DNA from: Cristatella mucedo
Taxonomy: Eukaryota > Bryozoa > Phylactolaemata > Cristatellidae
Direction: 5' to 3'
Length of the DNA: 64,000 nt
NCBI GenBank assembly: GCA_009760855.2
Contig: WPIO01000190.1
Span: 405,806-469,805 of the forward strand
In this document: piece after piece, positions 30,377 through 60,539 of the stretch
How the letters are laid out: the number at the start of each line of letters is the position of its first letter
Position numbering within the stretch: the first letter of the stretch is position 1
Position numbers and translations under genes: made by a program
The notes under the pieces: model-generated
The model's database searches: none
Seen by the model: the letters and a program-made list of their open reading frames with translations, nothing else
Told to the model about the DNA's origin: nothing

Positions 30377-30705
30377 CGTGAAGAGCACTCTGAAAAAGCA
30401 AACGTTAGCAATCGCGACAACAGGATGATCATGATCGCGACAGCAGGAGCCGTAAGCTCAAGCAGGTTCTGCATTTGCCTAGATCGCCAGTTTTTTTCTG
30501 CCTGTCACTCGAAATCGCTTCACCGACTGCAATAGACATCGCCTAGTGACTACGGCTTTCTATGCCCATTCAACACGTCCGTAGGCGCGCACGTAGCTAC
30601 GCAGCAGTCCTGACGCATCGAACCTTACAAGTTAGGAAGTCTTTTACGCAAACTGAAACGCTAACTAGAGATTAGGGACGTAGTAAAGGCACTATCGGTC
30701 GCTGT

Positions 30706-30712
30706 ACTTACA
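30706..30712 (-). promoter_or_regulatory. Candidate 5' UTR splice donor of the fusion gene
   Basis: TTT/GTAAGT on the minus strand, about 320 nt above the acceptor of exon 1. The sequence before it contains an ATG with good context (AAGCATGGC) whose frame closes soon after joining exon 1, so it would be an upstream open frame. Confidence 0.3.
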
Positions 30713-30719
30713 AAGATTT

Positions 30720-32775
<2,056 letters not shown>

Positions 32776-32779
32776 ATAA

Positions 32780-32875
32780 TAACAATAATACTAATAATGC
32801 ATTTGTATATCGCCCTCAGAGAACTTCATCGATTTCTAGGCACTTTCCATTTACTGCAAAGGACATCCAAAAACC
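32780..32875 (-). mobile_element. LINE-A 3' tail
   Basis: AATAATAC triplets and tail hairpin, abutting the next LINE-B copy. Confidence 0.65.
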
Positions 32876-32879
32876 TATA

Positions 32880-34285
32880 AAAGATGTATCTTCGTCTGTA
32901 ACTCCACAAAGTCATAAAGACCATGTGGGTGTTACGCAGGAGAGTTTTGTATAGCGCACATTATAACACACTCACAGCCTAAGCGGCTTTCAGTACGCAT
33001 TCGGAAGCCAACAGACTTCATCTCACGCAACAAAGAGAAAGTGGGAAGCATAGCCGAGTCAGGAGAGCAGTTGAGGTAGTGAGTAGCATAGAAGTAGCAG
33101 CTCAGGACCGCTGAAAAGGATGAGCCATAGTCGGCAGCAGGAGAGTAGTTGTCGTTGCGTAAGAATTGCGGAAGCGAGTTCCACAGTCTAGGACCTGCAG
33201 AGCTAAAGCTTCTGTCGCCAACTGTCTTTAAGCGGAGGGATGGGACAGCTAATTTATTGTCCACACAGGACCTGAGGGCGCGAACAGGCTGAAACTGATG
33301 CAGCAGTTCAGCTAGGTATGAAGGAGCCAAGCCGTGGCGGGCCTTGTGGGTCAGCGTAAGAACTTTGCTCTGTATCCTTTGCTCAACCGGCAACCATCCT
33401 AGCTCTTTCAGCAAAGGAGACACATGCTCAAACCGCTGGGACTTGAAGACCAGCCTTGCAGCCATATTCATAGTCCGCTGTAGTGGCATAATAGCTTTCT
33501 TTGGCAGCCCAGAAAAAGGGAATTACAATAATCAAGCCGAGACAGAACTAAAGAGCTAGTTAAACTTTTTACAAGCCACTGTTGGAGACAGCTCCTAATC
33601 TTGGATAGGGATCGAATGTGATGGCTAGCTGTAGATGTAGTCTTCTGAATGAAGCTTTTGAAATTGAGGCAGCTGTCGAACACGACACCTAAATTACGAG
33701 CACGCGGTGAAGGTCGCACAATAGCATCACCTATTAGAACAGCAAAGCCTTTTAATCCAGCCACACGCTTAGGGTGTCCTATGAGCAGCAGTTCGGTTTT
33801 ATCGTCATTTAATTTCAGGAAGTTTTCCGACATCCAGGATCGAATATCGGCAAGGCAAGCATTCAATTTCTCAGTTGCTGCAGCAGATTCCGACGGTTTA
33901 AATGACAAATACAACTGGGTATCGTCAGCATAAAAGTGATATCCTATTCCATGGGCCTTAATCACTTTTCCCAGAGGTAGTGTATAAATGGAAAACAGCA
34001 AGGGACCGAGTACAGACCCTTGAGGGACTCCACAGGTGACCCTTCTCGTGTCTGAGACCTGACCCCCACACGACACGGATTGAACACGATCAGACAAGTA
34101 TGATTTAAACCACGTCAGTGCTTCGTCTGCCAGACCGATCGTTGTTCTCAATCGTTCAAGCAGAACTTCGTGATCAATGGTGTCGAAAGCAGCAGACAGA
34201 TCTAGCAGAGCTAAGGCAGTGACATTCCCGTCGTCGTTGCCACGTAGAATGATTAGGACTAATTGTCCATCGACCGGCATACAAA
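32880..34285 (-). mobile_element. LINE-B copy, longest in the window
   Basis: Reverse transcriptase core 33468-34280 (ALLDLSAAFDTIDHEVLLER, GVPQGSVLGPLLFSIYTLPL, FYADDTQLYLSF), then the C-terminal domain 32932-33489 in another frame. Palm motifs are intact. The frame change near 33480 suggests one indel. The 5' part (endonuclease) is missing. Confidence 0.92.
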
Positions 34286-34289
34286 TGCA

Positions 34290-35905
34290 TACTTATGTAT
34301 GCACACAGTTGCACCAAAGGAACTTGACCAAGTTGTACGAAGAGAACTTGAGCAACTACCACCCAGTCTCCCTTCTCCCATTCCTATGAAAGAAAGTGGA
34401 ACGAGTCGTGGCAGACCAGCTGAACTCATATGTTGAAACTGCAAACCTTGCTAGTAAGTTCCAGCCTAGTTTTAGAGCTAATCACTCCGCACTGTCAGTG
34501 TAGCTTCGGGTGTACAACGACCCACATACAAATGCATACATGGCTAGAATATCTCAGCTTGTTTTACTTGATCTTTCTGCAGCTTTTGATATTATTGATC
34601 GCGAAATTCCCGAGCGCCTCTCATCTCGCCCGGCATTACTGGCGCTGTGTTGCAATTGTTCAGGTCCTATCTCAGTGGATGATTCCAGAGCATTGACGTG
34701 AATGGACAAAGATCATCCTCAAAGGAACCTCAGAAATATGGGATACCTCAGGGCTCTCTGCTTAGTCCTGTTCACGGTTCTCTTCGCCACATGTGAGCTC
34801 CACATGGGTAGAGTATCTCTGCTTACTTGGTCTGGTTTTTTTCACGGTTTATACTCTTCCCCTTGCCGATGTGATTGCCAAGCACAATATAGGCTTTCAC
34901 TTTTATGCGGATGACACTCAGTTGTACCTTTGCTTTTATCTCTCCCAGCCCTCGAGCACGTCGAATTCCCTCAACTCTCTCGCTGCATGCATTGATGACA
35001 TCCACGCATGGATGGCAGCAAACTTGCTTAAACTGAATGATGATAAAACCAGCTTACTAGTTACGGGCAAACTAAGTGTGATTCAGAAATTGGAAAGGCT
35101 AACGCTCAAAATCGATTCTGCCAGCATATTCCTGTTGATCTGCACAAAGTCTAAGCGTCATATTCAAAAGTGACCTTTCATTAGACGACCACATCAGCTC
35201 CACAGTCAAGTTTACCTACTTTCGGCTATATAACATTGCGAAAATTCGGGCTTGTTTAGGCAGGGACACCGCATCTAAATTGGTCCATGCATTTGTGACA
35301 TGCGGCCTTGACTTCTGTAACTTACTGCTTGCTGGCCTACCGGCCTGTGCAGTCACGTGCTTACTGTTGGTGCAAAACTCTGCAGCTCGGCTTGTCTGTC
35401 GTGAGCGTCGTAGCTGCCACATCACACCACTTTTCGCCGACCTGTACTGTCTCCCAGTCAAGCAACGCATCGACTTCAAGTTTTGCCACTCACTTTTAGG
35501 TCCCTTCATTCATCGGCTCCAGCCTACCCATACCTCATACAAATCTCAAATCCTTTGGAGACCGTGCCTTTAGTTTGTATGCTCCCAAAGCCTGGAACTC
35601 ACTCCAGACTGGCGTCACGACATCTCACTTAAAAAGAAGCTAAAAACTCATCTAATTATCACATAATTTAGCGGGTCCCTGTGATTTGTCCTTTATGTGC
35701 TCATGCATGCTGCCACTAACCATACTGGCATGCTGACCCTGTGCATGTCACCACCACTAACTCTATCATTCTTGTTGTTTATTGAGTATGCTTCCACTAA
35801 CCACTCGATCGTACTTTCTTTGCAGCAAATGTAAAGTGCCCAGAGAGATCAGAGTTCTTTGGGGGCGCTATATGTATCAAATGTATTATTATTATTATTT
35901 GTCCC
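34290..35905 (+). mobile_element. LINE-A copy with decayed RT
   Basis: RT start (NLSNYHPVSLLPFL), LVLLDLSAAFDIIDRE and FHFYADDTQLYLCF in shifting frames, then the C-terminal domain (RRSCHITPLFADLYCLPVKQ) and tail with ATT at 35880-35900. Many frameshifts; inactive. It meets LINE-B head to head at about 34285. Confidence 0.88.
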
Positions 35906-36520
35906 TCCCAGCCCTCCAGCACGTCGAATTCTCTTAACTCCCTTGCTGCATCTACTGATGACATCCCATTTAGATGACAGTAATCTTTCCTACATTTAAT
36001 AATGATAAAACCAACTTACTAGTTATAGGCAAACTAAGTGATTCAGAAATTGGAAAACCTAGCGCTCAAAATCGGCTCTGCCAGCATATTTCGTGTTGAA
36101 TTTGCACACAATCTCTTCTGTACTTTCTCAAGCTTAATCTCAGTAAACCTACCTAGTATACTGTCTGCGGTAATCCACACGTCATCACAGTTTGGGCGCA
36201 CTGTGTGCTTAGTCAGAGGCAGAAACATATCAAGAACTTGCTGAGCTCATTTTAAGGGGAGGCTTAATAATCTCTAGGTGACTTTAGGCTTAGCGTAGAA
36301 CTACTATTTTGGTCTTGCTGTGATTCAAATTAGGAAATTTCCCTGCCATACGAATACGAATGTCAGAAATAAAGCATGCAAGCGAGTTAAGATACTCTGG
36401 GTGCTGTAAGGTACTGAAGTAATAAACCACAGGTAGAGCTACATCATCTGCATGGAAACGAAACCTTTCATGCGCAAGGCAATTTAGAAGGGAGAGTTTA
36501 TACAGAAAAAGCAAAGGTCT
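35905..36520. mobile_element. LINE-A fragments, both strands
   Basis: 35905-36130 (+) repeats part of the RT region; 36290-36515 (-) keeps a HADDVAL motif and GKFPNLNHSKTKI. Too broken to join. Confidence 0.55.
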
Positions 36521-37442
36521 GGAACTCTCTGCCGACTAAGATGACAATATCTCATGACTTGACATTTCAGTAAAACTAAAAGCTTTCACCTCAAACAAAA
36601 AAAAATACACAGCCCATGCGAAGTCCTTACGTGGCACTTGGCGCAATAAGTGCACACACTAATATCACTCATAAGTTGCTATGCATCCTTTCCACGCACG
36701 AAGTACCTAGAAATCCATCCAGTTCTCTCACAATGCTAAAAAAAGCTACACTACCAGCATTAGCTTCTCTGGTAATTGACAGGCTCTTCGTCCACACGTT
36801 GACCCAAGTTCCTGAAAATTCGCGACTTCGTGGCAGACCTCGCGATTTGGCACACAAAACTGTGAATTAGCGTCGTTGAACTTGCCTGCTGCACTCAGTA
36901 CGATGCCATTAGACACCCTCACGCTGTAGCGCTAACAGCACACGATCCGAAGAGAAAAACCACACACTGCAGTTCATGCACGAGTGTGTGCCCAAACATG
37001 CTCGCGCTCCACACTTAAGGGCAATCTATTTCGACCGATCTGCAGCCGATCAAGCGAGCGACTCGGCGCGAGCACGCGCTCATGCCGATGATGCCGGAAG
37101 TGGCAATGTCGATCGATGCCACGCCCTCCCGCGAGCTCCCACGTACTAAAAGGAAACTCCGACGATCCAATGTTCCGGCGGATGCAACAAAGTGGCTGCC
37201 ACAAGGAGGCTGCTTGCTTTGACGAACGATCGAGACGTCGTGTCTCTAGCGCACTGTGCGCTGCTTCGGCTGGCCTCAGCAACGCACAGTGAAGCCAGCA
37301 GCAGCAGCACGAGGACCGACCGAGGATCGCCGGACCGGAGTCCAAGATCGTCTGCTGCCGTGGCAACGAGCCCCAGCAACGACGTGGGTGGCAGCTTTCG
37401 GCAGCCTGCCGCCGCCGCCGTGGCGGCCACGGCCTAGCATCA

Positions 37443-53973
<16,531 letters not shown>

Positions 53974-54215
53974 GTTTAGCACGCTTTTCCGGTTCGTCCC
54001 GCCCAGAAACGTTAATTGACCAACCGCATACCGGCTAGCTGTAGACGTTTTTTGTAGAAGCTGGACTTGGCCCTAACCATGATGGATCGGCATGACACGC
54101 CTTCTCAGATTAATGCTCCAGCAAGTTTCTTTGACGCCGGCTGCAGATTATTTTCAACTTACTTAGCATATGGAAAAATATACCATCGGAATTGGCGATC
54201 TAGGCGTGTAATGTA
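53974..54215 (-). promoter_or_regulatory. Presumed MTPAP promoter region
   Basis: Sequence just upstream of the MTPAP ATG; the CpG-rich zone around exons 1 and 2 (53.4-54.0 kb) reaches into it. No core element can be fixed. Confidence 0.4.
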
Positions 54216-54221
54216 ATACTA

Positions 54222-54385
54222 GCTGATTGTACAGCCCTTTTGTATAGCGACAAAAGAGCTTAAAGGCTACCATCACCACTTGCAGCGGCAAAAGAAATCG
54301 CCCACAGCAGGATTCGACTCCGCAACCTCGGGACCGAGGTCGTGAAGAGCAACGGTCTTACCTAGTGGGCCATCACGGCTCACCA
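54222..54385 (-). mobile_element. SINE-1 copy
   Basis: Tail CTAGCTGATTGTACAGCC, inverted B box (GGATTCGACTCCGCAACC), head CCTAGTGGGCCATCACGGCT. Confidence 0.82.
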
Positions 54386-54394
54386 ACAACAAAA

Positions 54395-54540
54395 AATATA
54401 ACATAATTAATTTGTATAGCACCCTGAGAGAACTTAATCTCTACTCAGACGCTTCACATATTCCATGGGACTCGAGGCCGCAACCTCGGCCAGAAATTGG
54501 TCGGGGCGAGCAACCTGGCCACTGAGCCAACCCGGTTCGG
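54395..54540 (-). mobile_element. SINE-2 copy
   Basis: Tail hairpin (GCACCCTGAGAGAACTTAAT), B box region and inverted A box; a LINE-B fragment follows directly. Confidence 0.75.
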
Positions 54541-54690
54541 CAATGTTATGTATCTCCGCGTGTAACTTGAAAAAGCCATACAGACTAAGCGGGTGTTACG
54601 CAGCAGAGCTGTGCCCTCAGAGCCTACGCGGCTTTCGGTAAGCATGCGGTAGCCAGTAGACTTCATCTCACCAATATGCTAGGTACATGT
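54541..54690 (-). mobile_element. LINE-B 3' fragment
   Basis: TGTTATGTATCTCCGCGTGT, then the end of the C-terminal domain (GYRMLTESRVGSE). Confidence 0.75.
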
Positions 54691-54894
54691 TTAATGTCTT
54701 GCGCAAGCAAAACATATTCTTACCAGCGAAATAATTCAATAGAAGGCTGGGCCGCTGCCGTTTTTAATTAACTCTCTTATTTGCAGCGGCATACAGCCTT
54801 TAAACTCCCTAAAATTATCTGTTATTATTATTGCAGTAATAAAAAGCTCTTCCACGACAGTAGGTCAGGCGGCCGACTCTGCCTGATTCTCATG

Positions 54895-55410
54895 TCTTTT
54901 AGAGCTGCTTCAGCGAAAAAACTTTTGGGAATCGAAGCTGAGTGCTTCGAGTAATCTTACTGCTGCTAATCGCTACCCACAAATCAATGCACACACAGTC
55001 GTCCACAAGTCCTTTACTACGGTGCATAACTGCTACGCCAGTGGAGCTGGAACAATCCCAAACTACGACACTTCCTCCGCCGAATTTCCCCTCCGGCTGA
55101 AGGCGGTGACTCAGGTGGCACACTGGCCGATGAATTTTTCCTAGTTTTCTTTATAGCAAACATGTATGAGCTGCGACTCGTCGGTCCACACAAAAACTCA
55201 ACTCCAGCTCCCTGCCATGTAGTGGGCGTGTCCCGGGCCCTTCTGAGGCGATCTCCTCTGCGTTGCTCCTTGAGCCACGTAAGATTGCAGGCGGTTGGCG
55301 ACCCTCGTCAGAAAATGTTCCTACAGAGCCGCTCGCGTACGTCTCTACGCTTACGATCGTGCCGGTAGCGGTCGCCAGCCACTGAGAGGCTAGCTCCCAG
55401 GTGGGTTTAA
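54895..55410 (-). pseudogene. Tc1/mariner-like transposase remnant
   Basis: In broken frames: NLTWLKEQRRGDRLRR, then VWTDESQL (the second-Asp region of a DDE transposase), then KFGGGSVVVWDCSSSTGVAV (GGGSVMVWG-type block). Stops and frameshifts throughout; no terminal repeats found. It cannot be active. Confidence 0.75.
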
Positions 55411-55490
55411 TTTGCAGCAAATGTAAAGCGCCTAGAAAGAGATTGAGCTTTCTGAGGGCACTTTATCAAGAGTTTTTATTATTATGTACA
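55408..55490 (+). mobile_element. LINE-A 3' tail
   Basis: TTTGCAGCAAATGTAAAGCG, the tail hairpin and TTATTATTATG. Confidence 0.75.
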
Positions 55491-55940
55491 GCGTCGCTGC
55501 GAACTGAGCCAGCAACTGCAGGCGGAAGTCATCCAACCGGAAATCGCCTTCTTTGGGCGACCTGAGCTCGGTCAATTAGCCATACCTCCACGCTTTTGAA
55601 ACTTTTTAAGATTTCAGTTCACTGAATTGCGGCTGACTGTACTACGAGTCGGCGCCGCTCATCGGTTGGTGAGGCCCCTTGCATGCAAGGTCATCGGTCA
55701 GAGGTGACTGTCATTCCGCAGTCGCATAAGATATTTTGTAGAGATTGAGTGCGTTTCCTCTAAAAATTTCCATTGATTATTGGGGTTTCTCTTACTTGGA
55801 GAATTTTAGACGCGGTGGGCGCAATTTGGATTTTTTTAAACTTCGGCTAGCCAAGCCATCCAGTTTATGACAATTAATTGAGATTATTAGCAGCTCCCGA
55901 ACTATATTTATTAGGATCCGGATATGTCGTAGTGTATTGC

Positions 55941-56358
55941 ATGGACCTTATCGGAGCCCGTCTGGAGGGGTTTTTAGACAGATTTGTTTTGCCTGCTACC
56001 GGTGGCATGAGGCCCTCTACGGCTTCGGAATATGAAACCGAACCTTATCGACATGAAGATATAATTAAAGTGTGCGCTTTCTCAATTACCATTCTTAGTT
56101 ATCGTGGCAATAAGATACGTGTATCTGGAGGGGAGTGAGGATGGCCCCTACAAATTATTAGCTGCACTTATTGGCACCAGCTTAATCAGCATTGGCCACG
56201 CGTCTGCAATGACTAGCACCCGTTTCGCGGGCTACGGAATGACTTGTTTGGGAGCCGCTACCGCGCGTTCAGAACATTTAGTGCCAGAGCTGTTGGGTAA
56301 TTGCACTGTGTGGGATAATTTGCTGTTTACACTTATGAAGTTCTATAATGTGGGATGA
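55941..56358 (+). pseudogene. Unidentified reading frame, frameshifted
   Basis: From ATG 55941 one frame reads LIGARLEGFLDRFVLPATGG and closes at 56138; another, open from about 56104 to the TGA at 56358, reads DGPYKLLAALIGTSLISIG and RFAGYGMTCLGAATARSEHL. One indel near 56.1 kb would make a single frame of about 139 codons. It has no introns, and its balanced composition differs from the flanking AT microsatellites. I do not recognise the protein. A captured or transferred gene fragment is possible, as is chance. Confidence 0.35.
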
Positions 56359-56428
56359 AGTTGTAAAATTGCACGTAGCTCTTTAAGTTTGGCTTATCCA
56401 CCGTACCTACATAGACAGTATTTACGAT

Positions 56429-56431
<3 letters not shown>

Positions 56432-56472
<41 letters not shown>

Positions 56473-56525
56473 ACGTTTATACTGTATATATATATATATA
56501 TATATATATGAATATGTATATGTAT
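56432..56525. repeat. (TA)n/(TG)n microsatellite
   Basis: Two TA runs flanking a GTGTGT run. Confidence 0.95.
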
Positions 56526-56559
56526 ATGCATCTATACTGTAAATGCACATATAACCTGT

Positions 56560-56640
56560 AGAAAATTCTTCTGCGTAACGCCCACTTAGTCTTTGTGGAT
56601 TTCTGGAGTTACAAAAGGAGATAGATTACATTACGTACAT
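56560..56640 (+). mobile_element. LINE-B 3' end fragment
   Basis: Matches other LINE-B 3' UTRs (GTTACAAAAGGAGATAGATT, then ACATTAC). Confidence 0.6.
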
Positions 56641-57083
56641 AAGCAGAGGTTTATGCAGGCCATGCATGCATGTAAATGTGTTTATATATCTGTATATGCA
56701 AATGTATTTGCAGTTATATAAACGTAGTTTGTATATCTGGATGAGCGTGCCTGTGTGTGTGCTCGCGCGTGCGCGTGTGTGTGTGCCTCTGATACATACC
56801 TGTAAATGAACCTGTACGTATTGTAAATAGAGAGATTACTTGGCAGCCTGATAAGCCGGGAAATTACGTAACTTTCATGCAGTTGCCAAAATTAAGCCGA
56901 GATCATTCCACAGAAGGAAAAGGTACTGAAAAATATATATAATCTCATTTAATTGAAGCTTTATTAGTTCTAGTTTTGGTTCATGGTCGGCGGATACATT
57001 TCGATATCAACCGGACTTGAAATACGACAGTCCTGCAATCATACGCATTCAGTTACATGAATACAGTGAATACATGAATACAT

Positions 57084-57156
57084 ATGAATATGAATACTGT
57101 GAATATTATGAATACAAAATATTGTGAATACAATACAATATACATATACTCTACGT
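57084..57156 (+). repeat. GAATA-rich imperfect repeat
   Basis: Repeats of GAATAC/GAATAT words from about 57058; no gene. Confidence 0.7.
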
Positions 57157-57336
57157 ATATGCAAGCTTTAGCGAATTTCGTGCAGGCGTTAGTTCTTGTT
57201 GTAGCGATAGTAAGAATGAGAAGAAAAATAGAAGAAGTTTTTACAGCGCCCACAGAGAACGAATTTAGCTTTCTATGAGATTTACTTGGAAAAGGAAGAG
57301 CAAAAAAAGGAAAAAGAAGCTGGAAAAAGAAGCATG

Positions 57337-57892
57337 TCAGCGTTCAGTTAGTGATAGCGTATTCGCTATGAGTCCCACGTGATTATGTAATGTAATGTGA
57401 TCTAACGTAATGTAATGTAATGTAATGTAATGTAATGTAATGTAATGTATCTCCGTCTGTAACTCCACAAAGTCATAAAGACATACATGGGTGCTACGCA
57501 GGAGAGTTTTGCATAGCGAACTCACAGCCTAAGCGGCTTTCGGTACGCATTCGGTAGCCAACAGACTTCGTCTCACGCAACAAAGAGAAAGTGGGAAGCA
57601 TAGCAGAGTCAGGAGAGCAGTTGAGGTAGTGAGTAGCATGGAAGCAGCAGCTCAGGACCGCTGAAAAAGATGTGCCATAGTCGGCAGTAGTAGAGTTGTT
57701 GTCGAAACGTTAGTGATAACATGTTCGCTGTGAGTCCGTACGTGTTTAGCGATATCGTTAGCGATAACGTGTCCGCTGCGATTCCGCACTCGATAAGTGA
57801 TAACGTTAGTGTTAACGTGTCCACTGTGTCCGCTCGCGATTAGTGATAAGGTTAGTGATAACGTGTCCGTTGTGTCCGCACGTGATTAAAAA
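57337..57892. repeat. Minisatellite split by a LINE-B insertion
   Basis: Imperfect units built on GTTAGTGATAACGTGTCCGC occur at 57337-57386 and again at 57705-57892. Confidence 0.75.
57386..57705 (-). mobile_element. LINE-B 3' copy inside a minisatellite
   Basis: (TAATG)n tail at 57386-57447, 3' UTR and the end of the C-terminal domain. Confidence 0.85.
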
Positions 57893-57949
57893 GTAAAAAA
57901 ATTCCTTAAAAAAGACAATCCCGGCGGAAGTAGAAAATGTTTTTGAAAT

Positions 57950-59180
57950 GCGAGTTGGTTTGGTCGGGGGCTGAGTTCCAGGCCTCGCGAGAATACGAAC
58001 TGGAGCTGAAGTCTCCGTTGAATTTGAGGTTGGTTTGATGAACAGCTTAACTACTTGAGTAAGTAGAGCGGGCGCTACGATACAAAGCCTGATTGGGAAG
58101 AAGTTCTGATAGGTATTAGGGAGCTCGAGAACGAAAAGGCCTAAAAAGGTTAACTACAAAACCTCGAAGTAAATGCACGGCTTGACTGGGAGCTAACGCA
58201 ACGTCTGTGACAAGCCGTATATTGTGGCTGTTGCCAGGTTCGCGACTGACAAATCTGGCTGCAAAGTTGTGAACTAACTTAAGCGTCTAAAATTGCACTA
58301 GCTGAAAGACCTACAATTAGTGAGTTGCAAAAGTCTAAACAAGGCGTTACAAATTTATGGACCAATTTGGATTTATTTTCCCTGTCTAACTAAGCAAGCC
58401 TGAATTTTAGCAATGTCATGTAGCTGAAAGTGGGCTGACTTGACTGTGGAGCTGATGTGGTCGTCTAGTAAAAGGTCGATTTGGACCAGTGCACCCAGAT
58501 TTTGTGCAGATTATACGGGAGATATGCTGGAATGGAGCCAATTTTGAGCATTCAGCTTTCCAGTTTTTGAGCCACACTTAGTTAGCCCATCACCAGTAAG
58601 TTGGTTTTATCGTTATTCGATTTGAGAAAATTTGCAGCCATACAAGTGCGGATGTCAGCAATACATGCAGCAAGAGAGTTGAGAGAATTCGATGTGATGG
58701 AGGGCTGATGGGGATTAAAGCAAAAGTACAACTGAGCGTACCCTCTGCATTGAGGTGAAAGCCTAGATTGTGCTTGCCGATCACGTCAGCAAGAAATAGG
58801 GTATTAACCGTGCATAGATCGAGACCAAACACAGAGCCCTGAGGTACCCCGTACTGCAATGGTTCCTTGAATGAACTCTGCCCGTTTACGTCAGTGCTCT
58901 GGAGTTTCCCGCTGAGATAGGATCTGAACCACTGCAGAGAAGTGCCAGCGATGCCCGGGCAAGATGAGAGGCGCTCGAGAAGGCTTGGTGAGCAATGGCA
59001 TCACACGCTGCCGTAATATCAAGTACTACATTCCTAAAAAGCCGTTGTACACCCGACGCAATGCTGACTCGGTGGAGTGATTAGGACTAGAAACAGACTG
59101 GAACTAACTTGCGAGGCTTGAAGTTTCAACGTACGACTTCGGCTGGTCTGCCGCAACTCTTTCCAGTGTATTTAATAAGG
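57950..59180 (-). mobile_element. LINE-A copy, decayed RT and C-terminus
   Basis: RT remnants (YGVPQGSVFGLDLCTVNTLF, LADVIGKHNLGFHLNAEGTL) and a broken C-terminal region. The tail is absent at the low end. Confidence 0.8.
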
Positions 59181-59469
59181 AACAATAGAAGAGGGCTTCG
59201 CAGAAGCTAAGAAGTAAACTTCTCCTGCTCTTGCGTTGCTTTTTTAATTAGTGACTACAGCCTTTTTGAAAGGTTCAGGGACATGACCTTGAGGCTTAAG
59301 ACATATTTACAATGTTAGTTATGTATGGCAGCAGCAGATCTATGCGTCATAGAGGCCGGGCCGTGGGATTAGGGTCTAGAGGACTAGTGGTCACGTTTGA
59401 CTGGGAGATGAACTTCAAAGGCGCTCTTGAATGTAGACATTGAGGTGCTGCACGGAATTGAGGAAGATC

Positions 59470-59975
59470 GACTTCTAGGTTTTTTCACTCACTTGTAGGT
59501 CCCTTCATTCTTTGGCTCCAGCCTACCTGTCAGATCTACTGTCCCACCAGGCTAAGCGTCGTACCACTTGCTTTTCGGAATCTAATCGTTTACCTATACT
59601 TTGTACGAACCTCAAATCTTTTGGCGACCATGCCTTTAGTTCGTATGCTCCCAAAGCCTGGAAATCACTTCCGACTTATGTCACGACATCTCCTGACTGG
59701 TCCACATTTAACTAAAAACGCATATATTTATCACAGCATTTAGTGGGTCTGTGTGATTCGTTCTTTACGTGCTGACAATTCCATGCTTCCATTAGCCACA
59801 CTAGCATGATGACCCTGTGCTTGTCACCCCTAACCATGTTATTCTTGTTTATTGAGCATGCAACCACTAATCATTCGATCGTACTTAGTTTGTAGTAAAT
59901 TTATATTGTATAGAAATAGATTGAGTTCTTTGAGGGCGCTACATCAAATGTATTATTATTATTACTAGTCCTGTG
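59470..59975 (+). mobile_element. LINE-A 3' copy
   Basis: APAYLSDLLSHQAKRRTTCF, NLKSFGDHAFSSYAPKAWKS, 3' UTR, tail and ATT at 59951-59965. A minus-strand LINE-A tail follows at 59985-60075. Confidence 0.85.
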
Positions 59976-60346
59976 ATGTTAATGATAATAATACACTTGG
60001 TATAGCGCCCTCAGAGAACTCAATCTCTTTCTATGCGCTTTACATTTGCTGTAAAGGAAGGTTGCTATTGAGGGACAGATGTCCAGAGAAGATGCTGCTT
60101 TTACCTTAAAGAGTTATTGTTCCATCCTTGTCATGATAATAGGCTTCTTTTTTAGTGTTAGAGTATGCATCGACATGCAGCTTCAGTATTTCGTCGAGTT
60201 ATCAGCTCCTGTGTGTCCATGCGACTGCTGTTGGATATGTATACTATTGCAAGCATGTAAGTACGAAGCCACTGCTCTTCTCACTATGCAAGTACCCGAA
60301 ATTTGAACTATGTCTTCCGGTTTCAATGGGTGCATGCTTCTGTGGG

Positions 60347-60530
60347 TGGTGAGCCGCAATGGCTCACTGGGTAAGGCGGTGGCTTTTCACAACCTCGGCC
60401 CCGAGGTCATGGGTTCGAATCCTTCGGTGGGCGATCCTTTATCGCCACTGCAAGCGGTGATGATAGCCTTCAAGGCTCTTCTGTCGCTATACAATAGAGG
60501 CTGTTAAATCAGCTAGTATTTATTTATTTT
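60347..60530 (+). mobile_element. SINE-1 copy, best preserved
   Basis: A box TGGCTCACTGGG at 60360-60371 and B box GGTTCGAATCC at 60412-60422, spaced as in a tRNA gene, then the SINE-1 body and end GAGGCTGTTAAATCAGCTAG with an A/T-rich tail. Confidence 0.9.
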
Positions 60531-60539
60531 ATAATAATA

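Noticed and set aside
55878-56138. Known mitochondrial gene insert (NUMT)
   Set aside because: The hydrophobic reading is suggestive, but no mitochondrial protein is recognisable and the composition is too GC-rich.
60347-60425. A functional tRNA gene
   Set aside because: A and B boxes are good, but the acceptor stem does not close and the same head recurs in the other SINE-1 copies with a common non-tRNA body.
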